DNA of 64,000 bases from Daphnia carinata (taxonomy: Eukaryota > Arthropoda > Branchiopoda > Diplostraca > Daphniidae). This document shows positions 38,701 to 54,142 of this stretch, piece by piece; positions within the stretch are counted from its first letter, which is position 1; each line of letters starts with the position of its first letter. The stretch lies in the NCBI RefSeq assembly GCF_022539665.2, contig NC_081332.1:2253773-2317772 (forward strand). Direction: 5' to 3'. The translations under genes were made by a program, and so were the position numbers. The notes under the pieces are model-generated. The model was not told the DNA's origin. It made no database searches and saw only the letters and a program-made list of their open reading frames with translations.

Positions 38701-41496
38701 CCGAGTTTAATGTGGCAGAACGCTTGGTTGACATTTTTCAACATGTTTTAGAGTTGGAATTAACGCAGGGTGATCATGAGGCATCCCACTTGTTGGCACG
38801 TCGCGTTCTGCTGTCAGATAGCGAGTGGATGAATTGGATGAAAGAGGCGAGTTGCTGTGATTTGATGACCAAAGAAATTATGAATGGCCGATATTGCCAT
38901 TCTAATCCTATAACAAATAATTTCAAGACACTTCAGCTTAAGAACTGGTACGGTCTCCTGAACGCAGCATTTGTTGTCTCGTCTATTGTAGTTCGTAACC
39001 AACACATGTTTGAGCAAGATAGAAATGGTTTAATACCATATGTTTTCTATGCAACCGCCGTTGCTGATATCCTTTTGGAAATTAATAGAAAGCGCATGAA
39101 GGTAATGTCAGCAATAATTAGGCAGATTGTTTTTATAATTAATTTTTCTTCTTTTTTAGGATGACACATTAGGCGACATCGATAAAATAAGTGGCGCGTT
39201 GGAAAGCAATGCAAACAGTTTACTATCATCTTGTTCCGATCAAGAACGAACAGAGGTATTTAGAAAAACACTTCTAAATTCCCGCCAATACCGCTGGATT
39301 TGGTGCCTTGCTGCCAGGAAATTGCAATCTGTGTTGCAGCAAAGCTTAGAGGAAACCGAAATTACAGAAAACACCGTGATGATATTTTGCAACCCGAATG
39401 ATGAAAATCTAAATAGGATCACCCAAACGCAGATCGCCAAACTTTCAGCCATTTCGTCTGATGATTGGGCTGAATCATTTCAACTCTTAGCCTCAATTCG
39501 TTTCCTTTTGGAGAAATTGGCGGCCAGTGCTAACGATGATACTTTGATTTCAGTTGCCGAATCGGTTAAAATTCTGCAATCGTGGCAGTTGAAACACGAT
39601 GAAAGTTTTCTTTTCGGTCAAGATTTGAAAATGATTTCACGAACGGAATCGTCTGTCAAAGCAGTATGGTCAATCATCGAAGTCATTCGGCTTTTGTCCA
39701 CCATTGTTGAATTTTACCCATACAAACTTGAGCATTCCTCGTGGGATTTCATCTTGTGCTCCATGACATCGTGGTGCACAACGTTCGAAGAGAGCTGGAG
39801 TGGTTTGTCCGCGCTCGGCCAACATACCAATCCAATATTGCTTTCGTTCACCGTCGCCCTCAGTCGTTTGATTCAGAACTGTGGTGCCCTCATCGCTGAT
39901 GTCGATAAGAAAAAAGAAGAATCAATCTCAAGTTTACCACCTAATTTGGCTTCAGAATGGAACGACGTATTTTCTGATGCAGCGTACAACGCTATCCTGC
40001 CAATTTTTTTCATACAATCGAGATCCAACAATGTGTCACATCTTTCGTCTTTCTGTTTGATGGAAGCCATGGCCTTATCAGTTCGCCATGTGCCAGTGAA
40101 GCTTCTTCATCAACCTACTGAGATGCTGTCACCTCTTCTTTTAGCTAAACATTCGGCTATCCAATTTGCAGCCCATGGCTTAATTTCTAAGTACGTAATC
40201 ATTTAAATCTTTTTATGAATAGCATTTTCCTAATGTGTTAACATTTATAGACTACTTCCCGAAATCATATCTGCTGAAGCAACCAAATGTAAAGAAGAAT
40301 TAGACGGAGATCAAGAAAAAACTGAGCGATCTCCTCCTCCAGCGCTCTTGCTTCCTATAGAAAAAGCCAATCTGGAGGATCTTGACGAACTTCGTTGCGG
40401 AGATTTGCACACCGTTGAACCCTACAGCCAGGAATGCCAACAAATATTAGGTTACTTCTTGGGTTGGGACCTTATCCTTCGTCTGTGCGGAAGTTCTGAT
40501 TCAGAATTGCGCTATCAATACGCATCCTATTTGACCAACTCCAAACTCATTTCGCGGCTAATGGACATCTTGTTTTGCATCATACCGCATGCCACCTTCC
40601 AACAACAAGCCAATCTGGATATGGAATTTCGACCTGACATTACGTTGACTGAAAAAATCATCCAGGATATCGCAATAATGATTTACTCTTCTGCACTGAG
40701 GCATCTTCCTGCCGTCGTTAGACGGTGGTGTAACAATGCAGATAAAAGAACGGCCAGCTTAGTTGAGAAATTCACATCTCGGTAATTTGTTCTACAGTCG
40801 ATTTCTTTTTGTTGACGTCTGTCTAATGTTAATTTGTTTTTATTTTGACACAAAGGTGTGTTAGCCCGGTTCTGTGTTCATTAGATTTGCAGTTTTGCAC
40901 GAAAACGTGGGATAACATGACAGTTCGTGTTCGGCCCACGGCTAGAGAAGTTATCGCCACTTACAAACTGAATGAAGAAGGCTCCATGGAACTGATAATG
41001 CAATTACCCGCCAACTATCCGTTGGGGAATATTGTGGTAGAGACTGGACGTAAAGTGGGAGTTACCGCAAACCAATGGCGGAGCTGGATATTACAGTAAA
41101 CATTTTAATTTAATTGTCTTTGCTTTTTATTTGAAGAAACTTTTCTAATCTTTCTTTTCGTTTCCTTCAGATTGCAGACTTTTTTGATGCAACAGGTTTT
41201 TTACAGTTTATCTATTTTCAATTTAATTTAATTTCGTCATAACATTTTCTGGTGTTCTCCACTTCTAGAATGGATCGATATTGGATGGTCTCACCCTGTG
41301 GAAACGCAATGTTGATAAAAGATTTGAAGGCATTGAAGAGTGCTACATTTGTTATTACGTACTGCACGGTTCGAATTATCAGTTACCGAAGCTGAGCTGT
41401 CGCACATGCCGCAAGAAATTTCATGCAGATTGCCTTTACAAGTGGTTTAGCACGAGCAACAATTCAACGTGCCCGCTCTGTCGTAACTTGTTCTAA
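35779..41496 (+). CDS. LTN1: E3 ubiquitin-protein ligase Listerin
   Basis: RING ligase of ribosome-associated quality control; it ubiquitinates nascent chains stalled on 60S subunits together with NEMF. The product starts [16 protein letters not shown]. The Listerin N-terminal domain follows ([18 protein letters not shown], then [19 protein letters not shown]). A very long HEAT/ARM-like solenoid spans more than ten exons: 35779-35826, 35903-36707, a 35-base exon 36782-36816, 36889-37323, from 37359, and on. The C-terminal RWD-like region ([32 protein letters not shown]) leads to a RING of C4HC3 type: [35 protein letters not shown]. This is the end of the protein, as in known Listerins. The 36782 mini-exon is required for phase. 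The gene appears intact. Confidence 0.96.
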
Positions 41497-41501
41497 ACAT
41501 A

Positions 41502-41841
41502 TTCTTTGTTTTGCTTCACTCGTTAAGCGTAAATAAGATGAGGTAATATGGGAACAAAAACTATAAAGCGGAAAAATGTATTCCTTGCAAAGTGAAAATA
41601 CAAAGTTTTAAGGTTCGGGATTTAAAATGGAAGGAATACCAGATTGTTCGACTTCTATAAAATACATTACCATGGGAATGCAAGTGTTGTAAGTGAATTC
41701 CGTACCCTAAAATGGAACATCGTCTTATGCGAAATTTGGTCGGGTATAACGTTCGGACGCAAGGCACACTATCACTCATTAGAAGAAAAAAACAAAAGAT
41801 ACGGCAATTATCTTTGAAAGTAATTCATGGACCGTAAACAT
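41502..41841 (+). repeat. Inverted repeat, left arm (LTN1 3' flank)
   Basis: This arm of about 340 bases is the reverse complement of 44002-44328, with only scattered substitutions and small indels by eye. Shared blocks include GAAATTTGGTCGGGTATAAC, CGTTCGGACGCAAGGCACAC and, beside a CCATGGGAAT, AAGTGTTGTAAGTGAATTCC. The arm begins a few bases after the Listerin stop codon and so probably lies in its 3' UTR. Confidence 0.93.
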
Positions 41842-42261
41842 TTTGGATGGGATTTCCCAGAAAGAACGCTTTATTCTACTAATCGAAAAGTCCCGCACCA
41901 ACTGATATCGTGCTTGGTATTAAAGCACCGCCTCTCATTCATTTATGTATAAGCATGATTACCAGTGAAAGGAGTCCGATAAATCTCAACGAAAACGTAA
42001 CTCTTGTTATCAAATTCAAAGAAAGTTACACCACGTTTAAATTAAATTCGGGCCCGTAATATGTTAAGAATTTAGATAGTAGATGTCGTTGTAGTGCAGG
42101 AGACTTGGGTGTTTCCTTGTTATGTCAATTTAAGGCCATGCGAGCAAGTGGTATGGATGCGTAGAGAAATTAACATTCACGATATACATGTAACGTGAAA
42201 GAATCTCAAGCGAATCATTTTATCAGTTCCTCACTCCACATTAGAAAATTTGCTTTTGAAA

Positions 42262-43712
42262 ATGAGTTCCAAGAAATTAGCCATGTATGTGTGTGTTGCC
42301 TGGATGATGGCGATCTTCGGATCTTCTTTCGCCACAACTTGCCCTCCAGATTTCGGAGGTCGCTGTATTTGCGGAAAAGCAAACTATAATGGCAGACAGA
42401 GATATTTGGTAAATTGTACCAACACTCAATTCAATGATGCTGCTATGCTTGAAAAGTTACCAGTCCAAACTGAGGTAGTAATTTTCACAGGTAAGCTTTG
42501 TTGTAGTGATTATGTTTTCTTTTGTTTAACTAACACCTTTTTATACCCAGGAAACAATGTCACTAGTATGCCTTGGAATGTATTTGGGAAAATGAATGAC
42601 TACCCATATCTTGAAGTAATTGATATGACCAATAATAACATACAAGAAATCAAGGGAAAAACTTACCACCATGTCCGAAATGTGAAAACTCTGATTTTGA
42701 ATCACAATCAGCTAAATATTACAGGAGACAAGACACACCCTAGAATCTTCTCAAATTTTGTGAATTTGGAATCTCTCCATTTGACTAATGCCTTTTCAGA
42801 GAGTGTTGATTCAAAGGAATATTTGGTTGCCTTGGAACAAATATTTGTTGGATCTAACCTGACAAAATTAGCTAAAGTGCATTTGGAGCAAAATGAAATC
42901 TGGTCGATAAAAAACCCAAACATCTTCTGCACTCTGCCATCATTGATGGACATTCAGCTTGGAGATAACAACATTTCCGACATCAGTTTCAATGTTGGCT
43001 GCATACATAACCTTAGATTTATTGATCTAAGAAATAATAAGATTCATAGCCTGTCCAACAATACACTTGCCATGTTTGAAGAGCTACCAGACCAAGGTCT
43101 AGGAGTCAAATTAGATTTGATGGTAAAAACCTTAAATTGCTCGTAAAAAATTCAAAATCTAAATGTTGTCTTTTGTTTTTAGGGCAACCCTTTCGTTTGC
43201 GATTGCCAAATAGCTGATCTTTTGAATTGGCTCCGGACTACTAAAGTTGATGTACTTGAAAAAGAGTCCTACATGTAAGGAAAACTAAATAATGTTTGTC
43301 AGTATTTGCCTTATTGTTATTGGTCCTTTTTGTCATTTAGATGCTATGATGGTCTTCCAGCTTCAAATGCTAATGAGCAATTGTATAATGTGCACCAAAT
43401 TCAATGTGCTTTTGCCCCAAAACAGGTAAGCTCACTAGGCATCTATATTTTGCCTTAGAGTATTTCAAATAAACCGTTCTCCATGTGGTTGCACCGCTAA
43501 CCGAATATATCTTCTGTTGGCAGGAATATCAAGGAACCACAGTTCTACTTGGAATACTTTTATTCTTGATGACTTCCTTGATCCTCATCATTGGTTATAT
43601 GAACTTCACCAGTGTTCGTACTGGTACTATGGCTTTATGGGAAAAAGTGGTTCATAGGGGCCAGTATACCCACATTCTTAGCAAACCGGAGGAACAAGAA
43701 GTTCATGTGTAG
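42262..43712 (+). CDS. Leucine-rich-repeat single-pass membrane protein
   Basis: Exons 42262-42490, 42551-43122, 43183-43274, 43341-43425 and 43524-43712 join in phase to 388 residues. A signal peptide (MSSKKLAMYVCVAWMMAIFG...) precedes a cysteine-rich N-cap (CPPDFGGRCICGK). About six LRRs follow, for example LEVIDMTNNNIQEIKG, VKTLILNHNQLNITG and LRFIDLRNNKIHSLSNNTL. The C-cap is NPFVCDCQIADLLNWLR, with a second Cys pair at YMCYDG and IQCAF. One transmembrane helix (TTVLLGILLFLMTSLILIIG) and a tail of about 40 residues ending EEQEVHV complete it. This is the plan of trophoblast-glycoprotein or LRR-neuronal type receptors, but I cannot name the family. It is probably a cell-surface adhesion or signalling-modulator protein. 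The gene lies between the two arms of an inverted repeat. Confidence 0.9.
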
Positions 43713-44001
43713 TAAGCCATTCTTTGAAAACAGCATTCCGTTCATAATTTCCGTCCATTTTTTATATTCCTCCTATTGAAATCTTGATGCAATGACATTG
43801 GCGTTACTAGAAGCCACCCTTGCCATTGCCGTTAATTGTTGTAATGGCGGATTTTAAAAATTGCACAGCTATAGCTAGATATTTAGAGATGCCGACAACT
43901 ACCGTCATACGCTACATAACTACTTTCTTATGCAATCATGTCTTATTTTCTGATTCAGCCTGTCCTCAATCTTAGCGTATGGTTCATGAAGACCGCCAAT
44001 T

Positions 44002-44328
44002 TTAACGGTCGACGAATTACGTTCAAAGATAGTTGCCATATCTTTTTTTTTCTAACGAGTGATAGTGTGCCTTGCGTCCGAACGTTATACCCGACCAAAT
44101 TTCGCATAAGATGATGTTCCATTTTAGGGTTCGGAATTCACTTACAACACTTGTATTCCCATGGTGGTGTATTTTATAAAAGTGTTCGAACAATCTGGTA
44201 TTCCCTCCATTTTAAATCCCGAACCTTAGAACTTTGTATTTTCACTTTGCAAGAAATACATTTTTCCGCTTTATAGTTTTTGTTCCCTCATCTTATTTAC
44301 GCTTGACGAGCGAAGCAAAATAAAGAGT
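44002..44328 (-). repeat. Inverted repeat, right arm (LRR gene 3' flank)
   Basis: Partner of 41502-41841 in reverse orientation. It lies about 290 bases after the LRR gene stop, and an AATAAA at about 44318-44323 on the plus strand could end that mRNA inside or just past the arm. No target-site duplication or terminal motif of a known transposon is evident at either edge. Confidence 0.93.
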
Positions 44329-44564
44329 ATCTTTAACTTTCGCATACCAATTTCAAAGGCTTTTAAATATATCTGGTAGCCACGATATGGTTGCCAATCT
44401 GTTACAAATTAGATCAATTCTTTGCTTAGTGAATCAAAACTGTTCCCTTCCTAATAATATTTGTACTCACTCTTCCTAGCAATAAAACTTCACAATATAC
44501 ACTCCATGTTTCATTACATTTTACAAACAGTGTTTTTATTAGCAAACTTTGCCTCAAACAAATA

Positions 44565-45494
<930 letters not shown>

Positions 45495-46175
45495 TGTCAC
45501 AAAGTTAAAAAAATCATCAACTTGAACGTTTATTTATTTTGTGAAATACCACTAAGCGGTATTAAATCTAACGTGATAATGTAACCAGCTGGAGAAAAAA
45601 CTAACATACGAAAAACTTTATTTTTCTGTTCTATGTCTATTTAAACTTCGAAGGCCTTTTGGCATTTTTGTTGACACTATCTAGTAGTTAGTGTCATAAA
45701 CTCATAACAGGTGGCGTCTATAGACAATTTTGAAAAATAACGATGAAGGAAAAGGTCTGAAGTTGTTGGTCAAGGTGTTGGCCTGAAGTTGATAGCTGCC
45801 TGAATTGAAAGCCAAGAACTCGCGTGGATTGATCGGTTGATGACCGCCATCGAAAAACCTTTGCATTATTAGTTTATGTAATCGCTATTGGCTATCCTAA
45901 GTGATTTACAACTATCACTACTAGTGGTGAGTTTGTTTGTGCTTGTATTTCTTAAATATACCATTATTGTGTTTGTGTACTCGTACTTATAGTGTTATTG
46001 AGATGTAACCATTACGTAGGATTACCGATATAACCGTTAGTAAATTTAAAATTTGGTTATGTTCATTGAATTGGTTTGACAAAAGACATGAACTAATTTC
46101 CCCTAGCTGGCTGACACTGTTTATTGCACATAATATTCTGATGTTTGGTGATTTCCAGATAGAAATCAAACAAAC
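45495..46175. promoter_or_regulatory. Divergent promoter region, RWDD4 / SRRM2
   Basis: The gap between the two start codons is 681 bases. A probable 5' UTR acceptor for the plus-strand gene is TGATTTCCAG at about 46158. I see no coding sequence. Confidence 0.45.
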
Positions 46176-49100
46176 ATGTACAACGGTATTGGACTGCAAA
46201 CTGCCCGTGGATCTGGAACAAATGGTTATGTTACCAGGAATCTAGCGTTTGTACACTCCACGAAGGATAAAGTTAAATACAAAACAGAGGAAGAGATACA
46301 AAAGCTAGATTCCATTTCACACAAAAAACCAAATCTGGAGATTTTGGACCATGAACGGAAAAGGAAACTGGAGCTGAAATGTCTTGAATTGAGAGAAGAT
46401 TTAGAAGAGCAAGGGTGAGTTAATTCATTTATTACCAAAGCTGTAGAAACTGCTATTATACATAGCACTAGTTGAAATGAAATGGGTCTTTTACATGGTA
46501 AATGTATGAAAACTGATTGATCTTGTTACACTACTATTGCACCCGATTCTTAAACCAAGATGTGGGATTCCTAGAGGTAAGATATCTTTTTTTAAAGGTT
46601 ATGATATACAGTTTAGTCCCATTGAAACGGTATTTGGTTTAATTTGTCAACTTGTATTCTGTTAGAATAATATAATGTGATTGTGAATAACTTTATATTC
46701 AGGTAAAAGAAAATTGGTTCATCGTTGTATAGTTCTTATTTATGGTTGGATGACTTTTGAAATTTCGTTGCATTTTATAATTATCTTTTTCATATTTTCA
46801 GGATAGACGAGGATATCATTGAATCGAAATTAGCCGAGTTCCGTGCTTCGTTGGTGCAGAAAGATGCAGAAAACGGCAAAGATACAACAACCTACGAAAC
46901 AGATGAATATGGCCGGGTAGTGTAAGTACTGTGTAATTTAACAATCGATCAATGCATGTAAAGCGCGTGCGCTCTGAGAAAAATCAATCGTGCTTTGACG
47001 GCATGCGCAGTCGTTAGGGGGGGGGGGCAGAGGAGGGAGAGCAGTCTTGGCTTGGACGTACTATTAGACTAAGGATGTTTGCGATCTATCGGGACGCTTC
47101 GTATTTTCATTTAGTGATAATGGTGTAACTTCATTTTAACTTTTTTGTGACTTTCCAGTCTTCCAATTTAAGTGCTCCTTAGGCTCATTAATCTTAAATG
47201 TAAAGTCAAGGGAATCAGTCTTCCATTCTCGTAGCCTTTGGTTTAAAATTGTCTATCGTCATATCCAATCTTATTATGTCATATCCTTCATCTGAGCTTT
47301 TCCAGCGGGTTTGGCAAGAGGCAATACGCGTTGTATTGCTCCAACACCAGGTGACTGATCATTTTCATGATCCGGTTATCCACCAACCGGGAATAACGAG
47401 CAAAGGATTGGTTAATCCCATTAGTGGTTTAATAAAATGTCCCTGTCTCATGACACATGCACTTCTCTTTCCTGGCGGTTCCGTAAAAAAGCGCAAACGA
47501 AAACGACGTAAAAAACGTAGACAGATAAATTGTAACGAGAAAGTTTCGATTGTTCGTTCAGTTCGGTAATTATTTTCTACGCTAAACTCAAACCATTTGC
47601 ACGAATTTTCTTATTCTTTCTTATTTTAACTATGTATGTCAATAATTAATTATATGTACCATTTTCCTTATTGCAGTGTCCGGGAAACTCACCAGATTGC
47701 TGCTGCTCAAGAAGAGAAGAACCGTAGTCTTCGCCAGGCATTTGGAATTAGCGAATATTTCGTTGAAGGAAGCAGTTTGGATCCTAACCGCAAAGTGCGC
47801 GAATCTGCCGCGAAACAAGCAGCTGAGCAAAAGACGTACACCATCGTTCGCACTCCAAGTCCAGAGCCCCAGGAAGAATCCCAGGTTACCGAAGTTGCTT
47901 CTGTTGCACCGCCTAAGTCCAAAAAAAGCAAGAAATCGAAGAGCAAAAAAAGTAAGAAGAGTAAGAAGAAAGTGGATTCAGAATCAGATGATGAAGAAGG
48001 TCAAGAAGAACCTAAAGAGAAAATCAAATCGCGAAAATCTCTTGATTCTTCTGATACCAGAAAATCCGATTCCAAACACAACGATCGCCCTGTAAGTCGT
48101 ACAGAATCTTCGAAGCCATCACGCCATCGTCATGACACTCCAAGTCCTCCTCGTCGGCGCGCAGGGGACGAATCACAAAATCGTAAGCGCCGTGCAAGTT
48201 CAGAAAAGGAAGAAGAGAATCCCAGTCGAGGTAGACGGGATGAAGTTGAAAGAAAGAAAACTAGAGAAGATGCCCAGTATAATGACGAAAAAAGGGATAG
48301 TTCCAGCAGTAGGAGGGAAAGTCGTTATGCCCGTTCTTCTTACAGATCGCCGGAAAGAAGCAACAGAAATGATTCACGAAGTGATAGAGACCGCCGCGAT
48401 AATTACCATTACTCCACACGTCGCGAAGATAGCAATCGACCCGATATGTCAAGGAGTGGGCACAAAGAAGTCGAAAGAAAACAAGACGAGAAAGAGAATC
48501 GTGAAGTTCAAGGACGCGCACAGTCGAAACCGTACGTCACAGAAGATCGCGGTCGTCGGGAAACTGAAAGGCCTTCCGACTTGGTAGCGAACAAAGCAAT
48601 GGACGAGCCGGTGCAGTTAATTGAGAAAGTTGCAACTTCGAAACCAGAGGAACCATCCGTTGTGGAGCAAAAAAAGAAAGAGATGACTACCAGTCAACAA
48701 ACGGAAAAAATGAAAGCTGATTTAGCCAAACTAGGATCATTCATCGACCAAATTGGACGATCGAAGAAGAAAAAGTCTCGACATGATTCAAGTCGATCGT
48801 CATCTTCTTCCAGTTCATCGTCAAGCTCTGACTCGTCCGACTCGGATGATACTTCTTCTTCTGACTCGGATTCTTCTTCTTCGTCCTCATCGTCGTCGTC
48901 ATCCTCTTATTCATCCTCATCGTCGTCAACACCGTCAAAAAATTCTGCTCCTCGTTCCAAAGATAAACGTTCACCATCTCCCCCACGTCGATCAGGTTCG
49001 CCCAGCTGGAAGGACCGTAGGCGTATCACCAGGTACAAAGACTCGAAGCGATAAGCTTTTTTACACACCTTTCGTATTGACGGAGCCAAATTGGAATTCG

Positions 49101-50369
49101 AATAATTTTTTCAGTTTTTCTTGTGTCAGTTGTTTCATGCTTTAATCGATTGACGTAAATTCGTTGTATTGGATTTTTTTTTTCAACCTTTTTTCAGCTT
49201 CATTCTCCCTTCACTCCATTTGTAGACGCATGATTTTCGTCTATTGATTTTGTTCGCATCAGTTGGCAATTTATTTTTTAAATACAATTTTGTGTTTACC
49301 TCATGGTACGTTTTATTTTGTTTTCTTTTTTTCTTTTTCTTCCTAGTTTCTGTGTATGTATTTTATAATTCTTCTTTATGTTGGGGTTATGTTAAGATGG
49401 CCCAAAATAGTTCTGCTTCCCAGACAGAAACAAAGGTATACTCTTATCTATTTGCTTCCTCGATTTTCTTAGCGACTTTTAATGGGATGTGTCTCCTTAG
49501 AACGGCAAGGTAAGATAAATGTTAAAGATAAAGACAGAAGATTCGCATTCAGTTTATTCTGAAATGTGAATATGAATGCTAGATTTAAGTTCAACGCCGA
49601 CTGCAATCTTTTTTCTTTCTTTTGTTTTTAATTATTATTATTATTATCATTTTCATTTGGGCCTTAATCCTTATGGACATTTAATGGGGATGTTTATCAG
49701 TGAACGGTTGACACTACTTTCACGTCGTACAGAATTAACTGAAAACGTTGAAGGTGTCCAGCTTTCACCGGCACATGTGTTGATAGATATTGTACACCTT
49801 GCGTCGTGGCAAATAACTTTAAATTAAATAATAAAAGCTCCTAGATCATGAAGTTTTATCAATGTTCAAACATGGAATGTATTATACTAACAGCTCTAAA
49901 TCTTTCAGTGCCAGGAAAAAACCAGTTCCGTACCAAAGGGTAAACAACAAATGATACAACACAATAATTCAGACGTGTGCGTTTTTTAATGTAATTTTTT
50001 TTATGTTGCTAGTGTGCACCTGTGTGGAGTACGTCTAGCTCAACAGAAAGCATAGACTCTTCCTGGAGAAGCAATTCTAGTTCATCCAGTGGGCGCTTCC
50101 GGCGATCTTCAAGTCGTTCGTTCACTCGTTCAATTAGCCGTTCTTGTTCTCGTTCTCGCTCTCGTTCTAGTTCACCGAGTCAAAGACAAGAGCATTATCG
50201 TTACAGATCTCGTTCGTACTCCTCTAGCGACAGTTCTTCTCTGTTCAGTGTATCCTCCCATTCTACCGTTTTTGACCGATCTCCCAGCATTCTCAGCTGT
50301 TATTCTGTCAGCAGCACATCTAGTCATCATTCGAGTACAATCTATCGTCAGCGTTCAGTTCAAACATAG
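46176..50369 (+). CDS. SRRM2: SRRM2/Cwc21-like serine/arginine-rich splicing factor
   Basis: Spliceosome-associated SR-type protein (yeast Cwc21). Exons 46176-46414, 46802-46921, 47677-49032, 49909-49939 and 50013-50369 join exactly in phase to 700 residues. The start MYNGIGLQTARGSGTNGYV followed by RNLAF is the SRRM2/Cwc21 N terminus. The cwf21 domain spans residues about 55-115 (ILDHERKRKLELKCLELRED, then EDIIESKLAEFRASL), and RQAFGISEYFVEGSS follows. The rest is low-complexity: a Lys/Ser run (SKKSKSKKSKKSKKK), RS-rich tracts, and long poly-Ser near 48.8-48.95 kb. Reading through the donor at 49033 gives an alternative end at TAA 49054 (578 residues, ending YKDSKR). The spliced form adds an RS-rich tail (RSFTRSISRSCSRSRSRS). 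Its size is far below the vertebrate protein, as expected for arthropods. Confidence 0.9.
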
Positions 50370-52268
<1,899 letters not shown>

Positions 52269-54142
52269 CTCTACAACGAAGTTCTATATACTATATATTG
52301 GAATCTTATTCTTCATATACAAATGTGAATGGCTGTATTATTTTTCAAATTTCATTCCAATTTTGGGGTATAATTTCTTACTTTAACCATTTATAAAATT
52401 ATTTTCCCTGTTTTTCCCTCGGTTATACAGTACAATATTTCAGTTGGATGCTTGTTTTGTGGTTCAGGGGTATTTTTTTTTTGTTTATTTTTACCATGTA
52501 GTTAATCACTTGTACCTGAATGATTTTATTAGAGGAAGCATGTATTCCTCTTATTAATCGTTCCTTTTTAACGAAAAAGAAAGCAAAAACAAAATAAAAA
52601 TACGTAAATTAAAAAAAATTTAATAAATGAAAAAAATAAAGTTTGAAAAAGATAAATAAACGACAACACAATGTTGTTTTCGATAACTATCAGCAACTCG
52701 AGGTGATAGAGATTATTCTACTATTTTTAAAAAACAACTGTTGCCTTTGGCTCCTGAGATCTCAAAATTTCTAGACAGGTATAGTATATGGTTAGCTGTT
52801 TGCAACAATGATGTTTATTCTGCTCAATGCTCCCAAAAGAGCAATGCTGTATATTTGATTGCAGAAATAGTGTGCGTAGAAAACAAGAAGGAGATTTAAC
52901 GTGAGTAAAATACGATGAAAGTATGAAAATAATAGAAATAATTTCCTTAGTATTTATTTGCTGCTGAATTTTCGCTATCATTTGAAATTTATCTATGGTT
53001 ATTTATGTTAATTTTTTATTGCTCAAATTCCTCCGGGTTAATAACGACAAATATGGAACATCTCCTTTTTTTTGTAGTAAATGGTATCAAGATGACACTA
53101 GCGTGCCAGCCTCGTCCATCCGTTTTTGGCGTTTATCTCCAAAACATTAAACTCAACGTGAAAAAAAACCTTAAGCCCAATGTCAAAGAAACCCAATTTT
53201 CGTGATCAGTGATCAATTTCGAATCGAAATAATGTGTGTTTAAGTAAATTTAGAATTTGCCGAAATTTGAAAAAGTGGGAAGGCTATAGCCTTCTTATTT
53301 TGACGAAAATCATAAAAAAGCGACATCTTTCAGGATTAATCAAAAATCACACAATAATCTTAAAATCGGACGCTTATACTAACTGGCGTGTTAGTTTTTC
53401 CTTTATTTATGAAGTTTTTGAATTATGCGCAATCAAAGTTGTTATAGCGCAACTACTTCAATATTTTAGATTACTCAAAAACCATAAATTCCACGCCAAA
53501 TTAAATATCATTTACATTATTCTCGTTAAATTTGGAATCTAAATCGTGTATATTATTGATTATTGCGTTTTAAAAAAATTTTAAAGGAAAAGTCGGGCTT
53601 ATTTTGTCGGGTTTAAAATTTCTGAAAAATTGAAAAAGTGGGAAGCCTTCCCATTTTTGCAATGTTTGGTGAAAACCCAACTTTAGATTAAAACACTTGG
53701 TTTCTGTTCGAAATTGAACGAGGAACACGGAAAACAGGTTTGTTCTGAAGTGGGATCATACATTGTGAACCAGTAGTTTTCCTGATTGAGTGATAGGAAT
53801 TCCTTAATGTTTAAAAAAAAAGCTAGAAAAAATAGGCTATTGTTAAAAAATGCGGAGTCGCGCATTTCAGGATTTTTCATTGGCTTTTCCCAAATCAAAA
53901 AGCGAATGCAGGAGTTATTGAATGTGTTGAATTTACATCTGTGTCAACCGTAAATCAAATGCATCAACATTTTTTATTGTTTTCCTTTCAAGCAAGATCT
54001 AAAAAAGTTATATCGCTTATATCAATTTGTTTTTGACCCAAGGATATAGAAGAACTCAAATGTTTTTTTCCGCTGTAATCTTCATGTTTAAATTTACCTG
54101 TGACGAATGCGCTTGTATAAGGTTATGTTTTATTTAGATATG
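52269..54142. other. AT-rich intergenic DNA with palindrome-bearing repeats
   Basis: About 1.9 kb, no gene recognised. It contains the SMIM14 3' UTR, then AT-rich DNA in which TTGAAAAAGTGGGAAG occurs twice, each time leading into a palindrome (listed separately). The style suggests a decayed dispersed repeat. Confidence 0.45.
53271..53653. repeat. Two copies of a motif leading into short palindromes
   Basis: The same leader TTGAAAAAGTGGGAAG ends in a perfect 16-base palindrome GAAGGCTATAGCCTTC at 53279-53294, and in a stem GGGAAG-C-CTTCCC at 53640-53652. The copies are about 360 bases apart. They may be ends or internal hairpins of a non-autonomous element. Confidence 0.6.

Noticed and set aside
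49397-49435. Possible exon MAQNSSASQTETK with a GT donor between SRRM2 exons
   Set aside because: It ends in phase 0 and cannot join the 31-base exon at 49909, which needs phase 2; the donor at 49033 fits exactly.
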